DNA of 64,000 nt from Merdivicinus sp050943495 (lineage in GTDB: Bacteria; Bacillota; Clostridia; Oscillospirales; Ruminococcaceae): assembly GCA_050943495.1 (NCBI GenBank), contig JBMNPH010000004.1, positions 1 to 64,000 on the forward strand, given 5' to 3'. The translations under genes and the position numbers were made by a program. The number at the start of each line of letters is the position of its first letter. Position 1 is the stretch's first letter. Below, in pieces: positions 15,892-25,099 of this stretch. The notes below the pieces were generated by a model. That model was not told where the DNA came from, made no database searches, and saw only the letters and a list, made by a program, of their open reading frames with translations.

Positions 15892-15923
15892 TATGAGGTA
15901 TTTCCCTATGAAAATACCTCATA
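15892..15923 (-). terminator. terminator after the sugar isomerase-like gene
   Basis: A perfect 12-bp stem (TATGAGGTATTT / AAATACCTCATA) with an 8-base loop is followed on the minus strand by seven T. It lies 22 bp beyond the stop codon of the gene ending at 15946. Confidence 0.9.
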
Positions 15924-15945
15924 CTCATACGAACAATTTGAAATT

Positions 15946-16668
15946 TTATTTTTCAAGAGACTCCAAATACCGGAAACAACGTGTTACTTCGCTAACTCCG
16001 TCCGGTTCACAGCCTTCACTTTCTACGACCATATAAAAACCAAGTTCTTTGGCACGTTCCCAAACTGCTTTTACCGGTGCGGAACCCATACCAAGAGAAT
16101 ATCCACGATGACCGCCATTGCCATCCTTAAGATGAATAAAGGAAATACGATCTTTCAGGCGGGTGATTACCTCAAGCGGATCACGTTTTGCGGCAAAAGC
16201 CCAATAGGTATCAATTTCAAATTTGATATTCGTACGTTTCACTAATTCATCCATTGGAATTTGTCCGTCTTTATTAGGCAGAAATTCACGGTGATGATTG
16301 TGATATTGCAGGGAAATCCCCTCTTTTGCAAGGATTGGCTGCCATTTGTTGAGATTTTCAATGAAAGCGTCTAAAGCGGCTGCTGAGGAAGTATCTGCAC
16401 CGGGAATAATCAAAGTGTCGCATCCGATTGTTTTGTGGTAGGCGACGGTTCCGTCAAAATCGTTCAGCAGCAGCTGATAGGCGGTGTGAGTGCCTGTAAC
16501 CTTTAATTTGTATTCATCCAGCCAAGATTTCACTTCAGATGCCGGATGGTCGAAAAAGCCGGCAAATTCTACACCTTTATAACCAATTTCACTTACTTTT
16601 TTGAGAGCACCTTGCAGATCCTGACCGGTGATATCGCGCAGACTGTACATTTGAAGACCGTAATCCAT
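15946..16668 (-). CDS. sugar phosphate isomerase/epimerase family protein (AP-endonuclease-2-like TIM barrel)
   Basis: The protein has 240 residues. The start MDYGLQMYSLRD, the G-Y-K-G-V-E-F-A-G-F strand, the H-N-H-H-R-E-F motif and the F-E-I-D-T-Y-W-A strand are typical of xylose-isomerase-like TIM barrels, where such Glu/Asp/His residues bind a divalent metal. S-F-I-H-L-K-D-G-N-G fits the last metal-ligand strand. AAGGATG precedes the ATG. It is monocistronic, with its own terminator, next to the AraC-type gene. Isomerising or epimerising a sugar released by the adjacent loci is the likely role; the substrate cannot be told. Confidence 0.85.
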   Translation of the reverse strand: MDYGLQMYSLRDITGQDLQGALKKVSEIGYKGVEFAGFFDHPASEVKSWLDEYKLKVTGTHTAYQLLLNDFDGTVAYHKTIGCDTLIIPGADTSSAAALDAFIENLNKWQPILAKEGISLQYHNHHREFLPNKDGQIPMDELVKRTNIKFEIDTYWAFAAKRDPLEVITRLKDRISFIHLKDGNGGHRGYSLGMGSAPVKAVWERAKELGFYMVVESEGCEPDGVSEVTRCFRYLESLEK

Positions 16669-17235
16669 TTTTCATACATCCTTCCCAAATAAGATAGCCA
16701 AAATAGGTACCGGAACATGTTTTAAGTGTCTTCCGGTGAAAACGATTTCATTATACACAAATTTTGAAAGAGTCGCAAGAGAAAAAACTGATAAAGAAAA
16801 GCAAAAGAATTGGACAAACCCAACAATACCCAAAGGAATTTTTGATAAACTGCTTCTTTACAAAACAATAGAAAAGATGAGTGAATAGAATCGAAATAAT
16901 TGACAAAAAGTCAAATAAAATCCAAAAAAATAGAAAAAAATTGTGCAAGGAAATAAATCGTCGAAAAACCGTGATTTATTTCGTAAACATCGTTTGTAAA
17001 ATAATTTCCATGCAGATTTTACGACTGAATAAAAAACTTTTCATTTTTTTAGTGTTTTCTTTAAAAAAGGCTTGTAATTTTAGGAATGTTGTGCTATTAT
17101 ATAAGCAGATAGAGTGCTTTGCGAAAATAAAATGTAAAATGTCGAAACAGCGGTTGTAAACTAGAATTATTTTCACTTTACATTTTGAAGCGGCACACAG
17201 AAATGGGAAATACGATTTGGAAATGGAGTGGTAGT
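16669..17235. other. AT-rich intergenic region upstream of the mannoside module
   Basis: This 567-bp gap between divergent genes has no supportable ORF. It contains a TTGAC-A5-GTCAA dyad (16900-16914), a promoter for the + operon (17072-17100), and an inverted repeat AAAATGTAAA (17129-17138) / TTTACATTTT (17177-17186) in the leader. The last could be an operator for the LacI-type regulator at 25100. No clear promoter for the minus-strand gene at 16668 was found. Confidence 0.6.
17072..17100 (+). promoter_or_regulatory. promoter of the mannoside importer operon
   Basis: TTGTAA (17072-17077), 17 bp, TATTAT (17095-17100). It lies 135 bp upstream of the first permease start, with an inverted repeat (17129-17186) in the leader. 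Confidence 0.65.
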
Positions 17236-18186
17236 ATGGCGGCAAAAGCAAAGAAACGTCAGTGGAGCTGGACACGCGATGATACAGAATTGACTCTGTT
17301 GTCGCTGCCAACAACAATTTGGTATATTTTGTTCAGTTTTCTGCCGATGTTCGGTATCATCATTGCGTTCAAAAATTATAGAGTCAGTGCGCCCGACCGC
17401 AGCTTCTTTTACAATTTGCTGGTGAGTGAAAATGCCGGGTTGGACAACTTTAAATTCCTGTTTATGACAGGCGGTATGTGGGATGTTATTAAATTAACCC
17501 TATTCTACAACATCATTTTCCAGATTTTAGGTATTCTGGTTCCGGTAACGTTGGCACTTCTGATGAGCCAGCTTTACAGCAAAAAATATGCCAAAATCTG
17601 TCAGACCTGCATGTTCTTCCCGTACTTTATGTCGTGGGTTGTTGTAACGTATTTTGTATTCGCGTTTCTGAGCGTGGACAATGGCTTGGTAAATGCGGTC
17701 CTCAAGAGCCTCGGAAAAGAAACGGTTAACTGGTATATGGAACCGAAATATTGGCCGGTATTCCTGATTTTCCTTAACACCTGGAAGGGTATGGGATACG
17801 GAATGGTTGTATACCTTGCTACCATTACCGGTATTGATGCCACCATGTATGAAGCAGCCTTGATTGATGGTGCAACCAAATGGCAACAGACTCGCTATAT
17901 CACATTGCCGCATCTGAAAAACGTGATTATCATGATGTTCATTTTGAATGTCGGTAGCCTTGTACGTTCTGACTTCGGTTTGTTCTATCAGGTTCCGAAA
18001 GCTTCTCCTTCCCTTACACCGGTAACCAATACCATCGACGTTTATATTTACAATGCTCTGAAAACTCAGTTCGCACCCAATATGGCATCGGCAGCAGCGT
18101 TTCTGCAATCAATTGTCGGCTGTATCTTGATTTTGCTGAGCAACTGGATTATTAGCAAAATTGATGCGGACAGTGCCATTATTTAA
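17236..18186 (+). CDS. carbohydrate ABC transporter permease, LplB-type (third importer)
   Basis: This 316-residue permease has about six hydrophobic segments, the EAA loop E-A-A-L-I-D-G-A-T-K and P-H-L-K-N-V-I. The first 30 residues are basic and tryptophan-rich. The ATG at 17236 is chosen because TGGAGTGG lies just upstream; ATG 17203 and TTG 17185 lack a site. It is followed after 12 bp by its partner permease. Downstream GH130 and GH38 genes point to a mannose-containing oligosaccharide as cargo. Confidence 0.9.
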   Translation: MAAKAKKRQWSWTRDDTELTLLSLPTTIWYILFSFLPMFGIIIAFKNYRVSAPDRSFFYNLLVSENAGLDNFKFLFMTGGMWDVIKLTLFYNIIFQILGILVPVTLALLMSQLYSKKYAKICQTCMFFPYFMSWVVVTYFVFAFLSVDNGLVNAVLKSLGKETVNWYMEPKYWPVFLIFLNTWKGMGYGMVVYLATITGIDATMYEAALIDGATKWQQTRYITLPHLKNVIIMMFILNVGSLVRSDFGLFYQVPKASPSLTPVTNTIDVYIYNALKTQFAPNMASAAAFLQSIVGCILILLSNWIISKIDADSAII

Positions 18187-18198
18187 GGAGGGAGAACT

Positions 18199-19122
18199 AT
18201 GGCGAAAAAGCCTTTGGAAGGTATTGAAAAGTTTAATCGAGTGCATCCGATTACCAACGCTTTGTTTGTTGCATTATTTGCAATTCTTGCTATTATCTGT
18301 GTTGTTCCGGTTGTGTTTGTCGCAATTATTTCCTTCTCCAGTTCCGCTAGTATTCAGCAGATTGGTTACTCCTTTGTACCACAGGAGTGGTCGTTGGATG
18401 CGTACAAGTATCTCTGGAATACCAAAGAAATGATCGGCAGGGCACTGCTGGTTTCCATCGTAGTGACCGTTGTCGGTACATTGATTGGCCTATATTTGAC
18501 CGCAACGATGGGATATGTTCTGTCACGCCCCGGCTTCAAGCTGAAAGGCTTTCTGACATGGGTGGTCTTTATCCCCATGATTTTCAACGGCGGTCTGGTT
18601 GCTACCTACAATGTTTATACTACCGTTCTGCACATTAATGATACTTTGTGGGTATTGATCCTGCCATTGGCAGTCTCATCGTTTAATGTTATCATCTGTA
18701 AGACCTTCTTCAAGACGACGGTTCCGGATTCTATCATCGAATCCGCCAAGATTGACGGTGCTCCTCAGCTTCAGATCTTTTTCCAGATCGTACTCCCAAT
18801 TTCTTTGCCGGTTCTGGCAACAATTGGTCTGTTCCTGACCTTCACATATTGGAACGACTGGTGGCTGTCGCTGATGTATATCAATAATAATAAATTGTAT
18901 TCTTTGCAGGCAGTTCTGATGAGCGTGGAAAAGAACATCGAATATCTTGCAAACAATGCTTCTTCGGTTGGTGTATCCATCGCGGAATACTCGGCCAAGA
19001 TGCCCAAGGAATCCATGCGGATGGCGATGGCTGTCATCATCATCTTCCCGATCGCCTGTGCATATCCCTTCTTCCAGAAATATTTTGTATCCGGTCTGAC
19101 CATTGGTGCGGTTAAAGGCTAA
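18199..19122 (+). CDS. carbohydrate ABC transporter permease, YtcP-type (third importer)
   Basis: The protein has 307 residues with about six hydrophobic segments, an EAA-like loop in which the usual E-A-A is E-S-A (I-I-E-S-A-K-I-D-G-A) and a terminal L-T-I-G-A-V-K-G. AAGGAGGGAG precedes the ATG. It is the second membrane subunit, co-transcribed with 17236 and the binding protein at 19201. Confidence 0.92.
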   Translation: MAKKPLEGIEKFNRVHPITNALFVALFAILAIICVVPVVFVAIISFSSSASIQQIGYSFVPQEWSLDAYKYLWNTKEMIGRALLVSIVVTVVGTLIGLYLTATMGYVLSRPGFKLKGFLTWVVFIPMIFNGGLVATYNVYTTVLHINDTLWVLILPLAVSSFNVIICKTFFKTTVPDSIIESAKIDGAPQLQIFFQIVLPISLPVLATIGLFLTFTYWNDWWLSLMYINNNKLYSLQAVLMSVEKNIEYLANNASSVGVSIAEYSAKMPKESMRMAMAVIIIFPIACAYPFFQKYFVSGLTIGAVKG

Positions 19123-19200
19123 TATTTAATGAGGCAGCAACAGTAAATCGCTGTTGTAAATAGATCATCTATCTTGTGACATTGTTAGGAGGATTTTCCA

Positions 19201-20661
19201 ATGAGAAAGAGTTTAAAAGTTATCGCTCTTCTGGCGGCAATGGCAGCTTCCATGGCATGTTTTGCATCCTGTGGAAATGAAAGCAGCGGTGAAGGCAATA
19301 GCAATAAGACCGTAAACCTGAGCTGGATCCAGATTTCTCCCCAGCCGAATGATCTGCAAGATGTTACGGCTGCAATGAACGAATATTCCAAGGAAAAGAT
19401 CGGCGTTACCTGCGACATTACCTATCTTGATTGGGGCGTGTGGCTGGAACGTGTCAAAGCAATGCTGCAGGGCGGCGAAAACTTTGACATCATGTTCAAT
19501 AACAGCGATGTTTATACCTCTGCAATTGAGCTGGGACGTTTTGCAGAACTCGATGAGCTGCTCAACGAAACTCCCGAACTGAAAGAGTTTGTTCCGGAAG
19601 TTGTTTGGGAAGGTGCACGTTACAAAGGCAAAATTTATGCAGTGCCGACCTACAAAGACTCTTCTCAGACTCAGTACTGGGTATGGGATACTGACTTAGT
19701 TAACAAGCTGGGAATTCCGTACGAGGATATCCATACCTGTGCAGACCTCGATCCTTGGCTCTACAAGATCCAGGATGAGATCGATGCTGGCAATATTACC
19801 CAGGTAAAATATGCTTTCTACAACATCCGTGATGGCATCAACGGCCAGTTCATGAATTACGACGCATCTCCCGCCGGCACTCACATTGGTGTCCGCTATG
19901 ACGATGAGACCGCAACTGTTGTTCGTATTATGGAACAGCCCGAGATGATGGAACAGTATAAATACATGTACAAATGGTACAACGATGGCCTGATTAATCC
20001 CGATGCTCCGACCGTTACCGAAATGCCCAAATGGGTTCCGGTTTACTCCGGACAGGGCTTCCCGGGCGCAGAAGTTTCTTGGGGCGTTCTGAGCCGCGGA
20101 ACCGAAGTCGTTATTGAACCTTGGGGTGGCCCTGTTTACTCGAATGGTACGATTCAGGGATCTCTGAACTCCATTTCCTCCTCTTCCAAAAATCAGAAAG
20201 AGGCTCTCCAGTATCTGCAGTTGGTAAATACTGACCCCACCATGCGGAATCTTCTCGCGTACGGTATTGAAGGTGTTCACTATACAACCAACGAAGACGG
20301 CACCATTACCCGTGATACCGTTAAGATGAATGACTATAATCCTGCAACTTATTCGCAGGCTTCCTTTATGACAATGGCTCCGACCGCTCCCAATGCGCCT
20401 GATATGTATGAGAAGGTAGCAGAGTGGAACAATACCGCAGAAGAGTCTGTTCTGATGGGATTCAATTTCGACCGCGCACCGGTTGAAAATCAGATTGCAG
20501 CATGCGGCACCGTCGCACAGAAATATGATTACAATATCTACACCGGCGCTGTAAATCCGGAAGAAGCGATTCCTCAGATGTATGCAGAAATGGAAACTGC
20601 AGGTCTGAAGGATATCGAAGCAGAGCTGCAGAAACAGATCAATGAATTTCTGGGTAAATAA
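19201..20661 (+). CDS. extracellular solute-binding lipoprotein (third importer)
   Basis: The protein has 486 residues. A lipoprotein signal ends in A-C-F-A-S-C (Cys24), followed by a short Ser/Gly/Asn linker and a type-1 binding domain rich in Trp and Tyr, as in oligosaccharide receptors. AGGAGG stands 9 bases before the ATG. It follows the two permeases and is closed by a terminator at 20694, which should make it and the permeases more abundant than the downstream enzymes. Confidence 0.92.
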   Translation: MRKSLKVIALLAAMAASMACFASCGNESSGEGNSNKTVNLSWIQISPQPNDLQDVTAAMNEYSKEKIGVTCDITYLDWGVWLERVKAMLQGGENFDIMFNNSDVYTSAIELGRFAELDELLNETPELKEFVPEVVWEGARYKGKIYAVPTYKDSSQTQYWVWDTDLVNKLGIPYEDIHTCADLDPWLYKIQDEIDAGNITQVKYAFYNIRDGINGQFMNYDASPAGTHIGVRYDDETATVVRIMEQPEMMEQYKYMYKWYNDGLINPDAPTVTEMPKWVPVYSGQGFPGAEVSWGVLSRGTEVVIEPWGGPVYSNGTIQGSLNSISSSSKNQKEALQYLQLVNTDPTMRNLLAYGIEGVHYTTNEDGTITRDTVKMNDYNPATYSQASFMTMAPTAPNAPDMYEKVAEWNNTAEESVLMGFNFDRAPVENQIAACGTVAQKYDYNIYTGAVNPEEAIPQMYAEMETAGLKDIEAELQKQINEFLGK

Positions 20662-20693
20662 TTAAATAGTTGGTCTGTAAGGACGCATGTTTT

Positions 20694-20724
20694 GGGAACC
20701 GTTCTTGTGACGGTTCCCGTTTTT
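20694..20724 (+). terminator. terminator behind the third binding-protein gene
   Basis: GGGAACCG / CGGTTCCC (8-bp stem, 20694-20701 / 20711-20718), then G and five T. It lies 26 bp before the GH130 start and probably acts as a partial terminator within the operon. Confidence 0.85.
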
Positions 20725-20750
20725 AAAAAATCGGAAAGAGGTAATGAGAA

Positions 20751-21746
20751 ATGGCGAAAATTATAGGATCCGCTTTGCCGAATATTCCCTGGGAAGATAA
20801 GCCGGCTGGCTGTAAAGATGTGGTGTGGCGTTACTCGGCAAATCCGATAATCCATCGGGATGAGCAGAAGAACTCCAACAGTATTTTTAACTCGGCAGCT
20901 GTTCCGTTCGGGGATGGTTATGCTGGTGTATTTCGTTGTGATGACCGCGCTCGTCGGATGAATCTGTTTGCTGGATTCAGTAAGGACGGTATTCATTGGG
21001 AGATTGAGGATGAGCCGCTGGTATTCGAAGGCGACGGTGTTCCGGAAGAGATCACCAAAGTGCAGTATCGTTATGATGCACGTGTTTTGAAAGTAGAGGA
21101 TCGGTATTTTATTTGCTGGTGTAACGGATATCACGGTCCGACGATTGGCTTGGGATACACCTATGATTTCAAAAAATTCTATCAGTTGGAGAATGCATTC
21201 TTGCCGTACAATCGCAATGGCGTCCTCTTTCCCCGCAAGATTAACGGCAACTATATGATGCTGTCCCGTCCGAGCGACACCGGCCATACTGCATTCGGCG
21301 ATATGTATTTGAGCCAGAGTCCGGATCTTGTATATTGGGGACGTCATCGCTTTGTGATGGGAACCTGTCCGTTTGAGGAGTCGGCATGGCAGTGCACCAA
21401 AATTGGTCCTGGTCCTGCCCCTATTGAGACAGATGAAGGGTGGCTGCTGTTCTACCACGGCGTGCTGACCAGCTGCAACGGATACGTTTATAGCTTTGGT
21501 GCCGCTCTGCTGGATTTAGAGGATCCTTCTAAAGTGTTGTATCGTTCTCGCCCGTATCTGATTTCCCCGCAGATGGATTATGAATGTGTCGGCGACGTGC
21601 CCAATGTTACCTTCCCTTGTGCGGCACTGGCTGATGCAGATACCGGACGCATCACAATTTATTACGGCTGTGCCGATACGGTAACCGGCCTTGCGTTCTG
21701 TAAAGTAGACGAAGTCATCGACTGGCTGAAAAAGAATAGCCTGTAA
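20751..21746 (+). CDS. GH130 family beta-mannoside phosphorylase
   Basis: The protein has 331 residues and no signal peptide. The five-bladed propeller motifs of GH130 are present: NPII near the start, C-D-D-R-A-R-R-M-N-L, Y-D-A-R-V (Asp109 in the catalytic E/Y-D-x-R position), G-P-T-I-G-L-G-Y-T, and G-P-G-P-A-P-I-E-T-D-E-G-W-L-L-F-Y-H-G-V. Known members use phosphate to cleave Man-beta-1,4-Glc or Man-beta-1,4-GlcNAc into mannose-1-phosphate plus an acceptor. Which acceptor applies here cannot be told. GGAAAGAGG-like bases precede the ATG. Next to a GH38 gene it fits cytoplasmic breakdown of an N-glycan core or mannan fragment. Confidence 0.9.
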   Translation: MAKIIGSALPNIPWEDKPAGCKDVVWRYSANPIIHRDEQKNSNSIFNSAAVPFGDGYAGVFRCDDRARRMNLFAGFSKDGIHWEIEDEPLVFEGDGVPEEITKVQYRYDARVLKVEDRYFICWCNGYHGPTIGLGYTYDFKKFYQLENAFLPYNRNGVLFPRKINGNYMMLSRPSDTGHTAFGDMYLSQSPDLVYWGRHRFVMGTCPFEESAWQCTKIGPGPAPIETDEGWLLFYHGVLTSCNGYVYSFGAALLDLEDPSKVLYRSRPYLISPQMDYECVGDVPNVTFPCAALADADTGRITIYYGCADTVTGLAFCKVDEVIDWLKKNSL

Positions 21747-21758
21747 GATGACAGAATG

Positions 21759-21800
21759 CCGCCGGAATGTCTCGAAGATGAGAATTTCCGGCGGTTTTTT
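21759..21800 (+). terminator. terminator after the GH130 gene
   Basis: CCGCCGGAA (21759-21767) pairs with TTCCGGCGG (21786-21794), followed by six T. It ends the importer-phosphorylase transcript; the GH38 gene has its own promoter. Confidence 0.88.
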
Positions 21801-21852
21801 ATAAAGAAATCCGAATAAATTTCGACAAAATAAGAAATTTTTTTAGATTGTC

Positions 21853-21881
21853 TTGCTCTTCCGAAAAAAATCGAATATAAT
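21853..21881 (+). promoter_or_regulatory. promoter of the GH38-lacI pair
   Basis: TTGCTC (21853-21858), 17 bp, TATAAT (21876-21881), 56 bp upstream of the GH38 start. Confidence 0.75.
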
Positions 21882-21937
21882 AATAAAGCAAGTTTACAGA
21901 TTCTAGTGAGTTTAACATGGTAGGAAGGAGCGGTTGC

Positions 21938-24900
21938 ATGTATTTTCCAAAAGAGCGCGCTGAAATCATTACAAAGGAATTGGCAAATCTGATTACGGTT
22001 CAGAACCATCCAATTTCTGCGTTTGAAATGAAAGAAGGATTTTTTGTAAATCCTGCAGAAGCGGACGCAGATCCAGCAGCGTATCAGAATTTTTGTTGTG
22101 AGACGGATCATTGGGACGGTCCGGATGCGCATTATTGGTTTCGGACGGAATTGGAAGTTCCGGAAAGCTTCGACGGAAAGCCGTTATGGCTGTACTTCTG
22201 CACGCAGAAGGTGTATTGGGATGCGGTTAATCCGCAATTTTTGCTGTTTTTGAATGGTGAACCGGTACAGGGCGTAGATATTAACCACCGGGAAGTACTG
22301 GTAACCCGAAATGCCAAGGCGGGCGAGAAATATCGGCTGGATCTTCAGGCATATACTGGACGGGATACTAATGAGCATGCAGGAGAAAGCTTTAAGTTGG
22401 AGTTACACGCGTCCTATTTGGAACGCAGTGCGGAGATTGAGCGTCTGTACTACAATTTGGCAATACCAGCAGAAATTATTGGATGGCTGGATAAGGAGAG
22501 TCTGAGCAGCATCAAGTTAGCGGAGGCTCTTAATGAGACTGTCAACCGAATTGATCTTCGGGAACCTTACAGCAAAGAATTCTATGCTTCGGTTGAGGAA
22601 GCCAATCAGTATGTAGAGCAGGCGATCTATACTGAGTTAGCAGGTAATGACGACGTGATTGCAACTTGTATCGGTCATACCCATATCGACGTAGCGTGGT
22701 GGTGGACCGTAGCGCAGACTCGGGAAAAGGCTGCACGTTCCTTCGCAACAGTGCTTAAACTGATGGACGAGTACCCTGAGTATAAGTTCATGTCCAGCCA
22801 GCCGCAGCTTTACGCATTTGTGAAAGAGCGGTATCCTGAAATGTTTGAGAAGATCAAACAGCGCGTAGCAGAGGGCCGCTGGGAGGTTGAAGGCGGCATG
22901 TGGCTGGAAGCAGACTGCAATCTGATTTCCGGTGAAAGCATGGTTCGTCAGTTCCTGCATGGCAAGAAATTTTTCCGTGACGAGTTCGGGAAGGACAATA
23001 AAATTCTCTGGCTGCCGGACGTATTTGGTTATTCGGCTGCGCTGCCCCAGATTCTCCACGGCTGCGGAATTGATTACTTTATGACAACTAAGATTGCTTG
23101 GAACCAGTTCAATAAGCTTCCGATGGATACGTTCTGGTGGAAGGGTATTGACGGCAGCGAAGTCTTTACCCATCTGATCACAACGCAGGATGCGCACCAG
23201 CCAAAGGACAGCCACTATACCACATACAACGGTTTCCTGAATGCGACTTCTGTAATTCGGGCATGGGAACGGTATCAGCAAAAAGAATTTGCCAATGATG
23301 TGCTGCTCTCCTGCGGGTATGGCGACGGCGGCGGCGGAACGACCCGTCCGATGGCCGAGAATGCAAAACGTCTCGCCAAAGGTCTGACCGGTGTCCCGAA
23401 AGTACGTTGGGAGTTCTCCCGTAATTATTTTGACCAGCTGTTCGAAAAGTGCGGCAAAAATGAGAAACTTCCTCATTGGGTCGGCGAATTGTATCTGGAA
23501 TACCATCGTGGTACCTATACTTCCATGGCACGCAATAAAAAGGCTAACCGCAAGTCGGAATTGCTGTGGCAAGAAGCGGAATTCTTTGCAAACTGGGCCA
23601 AGGATTTGGGAACGGAATATCCAGCAGAGGAGTTCTTTAAGAGTTGGGAAAATATCCTGCTCAATCAGTTCCATGATATTTTGCCTGGTTCTTCAATTCA
23701 TGATGTATATGAAGTGACCAAAGTGGAATACGCTGATCTGATTTCCCGTGCAAACAAGCTGATTGGAGATCGAGTGCAGCTGCTGGCTGATCATACGGGT
23801 GCGGATATAGGAGATTTGGTTGTCTTCAATGCAGCGCCGTTTGACCGGGATGCTGTGATCTGTGTTGCAGCCGGAGTAGATGCGTTGGAAGATGAGTCTG
23901 GTTGCCGGTATCCGGTACAGAAGACCGAGAACGGCGGAATCTGCCGCATAGCAGGAATTCCTGCCAAAGGCTGGAAGGCGTTCAAGACGGTTTCCAAGGC
24001 AGAAGAAACTTCTCCCTTTATCTTTGCGGATGATGGGATTGAAACTCCCTTCTATCAGATTCGCTGGAATCAAAACGGTTTCTTTACCTCAGTATTTGAT
24101 AAAGAAGCAGACCGAGAATTACTGAAAGCTGGCAAGCTGGGCAATGTCCTCCGCGCTTATGAAGATAAGCCCATGAAATATGACAACTGGGATATCGATA
24201 TTTATTATACCGAAAAATCCTGGCTGGTTGACGATGTGCAGTCGATGGAGTGGATAGAGAAAGGTCCAGTTCGCGCAACCCTTCGGATTGAGCGAAAGTT
24301 CCTGCAGTCTACCATTATCCAGAATATCCGGTTCTATGCAGACAGCCGCAACATTGATTTTGAGACCTATATTGACTGGAAACAGCATCAGGTCTTGCTC
24401 AAAGCGGAATTTGATGTCGATATTAATGCCAATGAGGCAACCTATGATATTCAGTTCGGCAATCTGACCCGTCCGACTCATTCCAATACCATGTGGGATG
24501 TGGCAAAATTTGAGGTTTGCGCGCATAAGTGGGCAGATCTTTCTGAAAGCGGTTATGGTGTTGCCCTGCTGAATGACTGCAAGTACGGCCATGCAATCCA
24601 TGAAGGCCATATGAGCATTACTCTTCTGAAATCCGGTATTCTGCCGAACCCTGTAACCGACCAGGAAGAACATACCTTTACCTATGCGCTGCTGCCGCAC
24701 ATTGGCGACTGGCGAGGAGGCCATGTTCCGGAAGCGGCTTATGCGCTGAACATTCCGGTCCGCACGGCAGTAGTATCCGCAAAAGGCGAGGGGCTTGCTT
24801 CGCAGTATGTGTCAGTATCGGCCGGAAATGTGGCGTTGGAAACTGTTAAACAAGCTTTGGAAGGCAGCGATACGATTCTGCGGATGTATGAATATCGGAA

Positions 24901-25063
24901 TTGCCGCGGTCCGGTAACAGTAACGCTGGCGGATCCGGCAGAAAGGGTATGGGAGTGCGATATGCTGGAGAATCCGATCCGCGAAATGGAAACGGATGGG
25001 CATTGCTTCAGCTTTACGATCAAACCCTATGAAGTCAAAACCTTCCGGATTTTGTCCAAATAA
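21938..25063 (+). CDS. GH38 alpha-mannosidase
   Basis: This 1041-residue protein has the normal length for bacterial GH38 enzymes and no signal peptide. The zinc motif G-H-T-H-I-D-V-A-W-W-W (His249, Asp251) opens the catalytic barrel, and W-L-P-D-V-F-G-Y-S supplies the nucleophile Asp361. N-Q-F-H-D-I-L-P-G-S-S closes the domain with a further zinc His. The C-terminal 500 residues are the beta-rich domain. ATG 21938 is preferred over ATG 21917 because AAGGAG lies between them. It removes alpha-linked mannose, probably before or after GH130 action on the same imported oligosaccharide, and is followed after 36 bp by a LacI-type regulator. Confidence 0.95.
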   Translation: MYFPKERAEIITKELANLITVQNHPISAFEMKEGFFVNPAEADADPAAYQNFCCETDHWDGPDAHYWFRTELEVPESFDGKPLWLYFCTQKVYWDAVNPQFLLFLNGEPVQGVDINHREVLVTRNAKAGEKYRLDLQAYTGRDTNEHAGESFKLELHASYLERSAEIERLYYNLAIPAEIIGWLDKESLSSIKLAEALNETVNRIDLREPYSKEFYASVEEANQYVEQAIYTELAGNDDVIATCIGHTHIDVAWWWTVAQTREKAARSFATVLKLMDEYPEYKFMSSQPQLYAFVKERYPEMFEKIKQRVAEGRWEVEGGMWLEADCNLISGESMVRQFLHGKKFFRDEFGKDNKILWLPDVFGYSAALPQILHGCGIDYFMTTKIAWNQFNKLPMDTFWWKGIDGSEVFTHLITTQDAHQPKDSHYTTYNGFLNATSVIRAWERYQQKEFANDVLLSCGYGDGGGGTTRPMAENAKRLAKGLTGVPKVRWEFSRNYFDQLFEKCGKNEKLPHWVGELYLEYHRGTYTSMARNKKANRKSELLWQEAEFFANWAKDLGTEYPAEEFFKSWENILLNQFHDILPGSSIHDVYEVTKVEYADLISRANKLIGDRVQLLADHTGADIGDLVVFNAAPFDRDAVICVAAGVDALEDESGCRYPVQKTENGGICRIAGIPAKGWKAFKTVSKAEETSPFIFADDGIETPFYQIRWNQNGFFTSVFDKEADRELLKAGKLGNVLRAYEDKPMKYDNWDIDIYYTEKSWLVDDVQSMEWIEKGPVRATLRIERKFLQSTIIQNIRFYADSRNIDFETYIDWKQHQVLLKAEFDVDINANEATYDIQFGNLTRPTHSNTMWDVAKFEVCAHKWADLSESGYGVALLNDCKYGHAIHEGHMSITLLKSGILPNPVTDQEEHTFTYALLPHIGDWRGGHVPEAAYALNIPVRTAVVSAKGEGLASQYVSVSAGNVALETVKQALEGSDTILRMYEYRNCRGPVTVTLADPAERVWECDMLENPIREMETDGHCFSFTIKPYEVKTFRILSK

Positions 25064-25099
25064 ACTGGGTACTATTTTGTGAGAAAGGGGGAGGGGATC

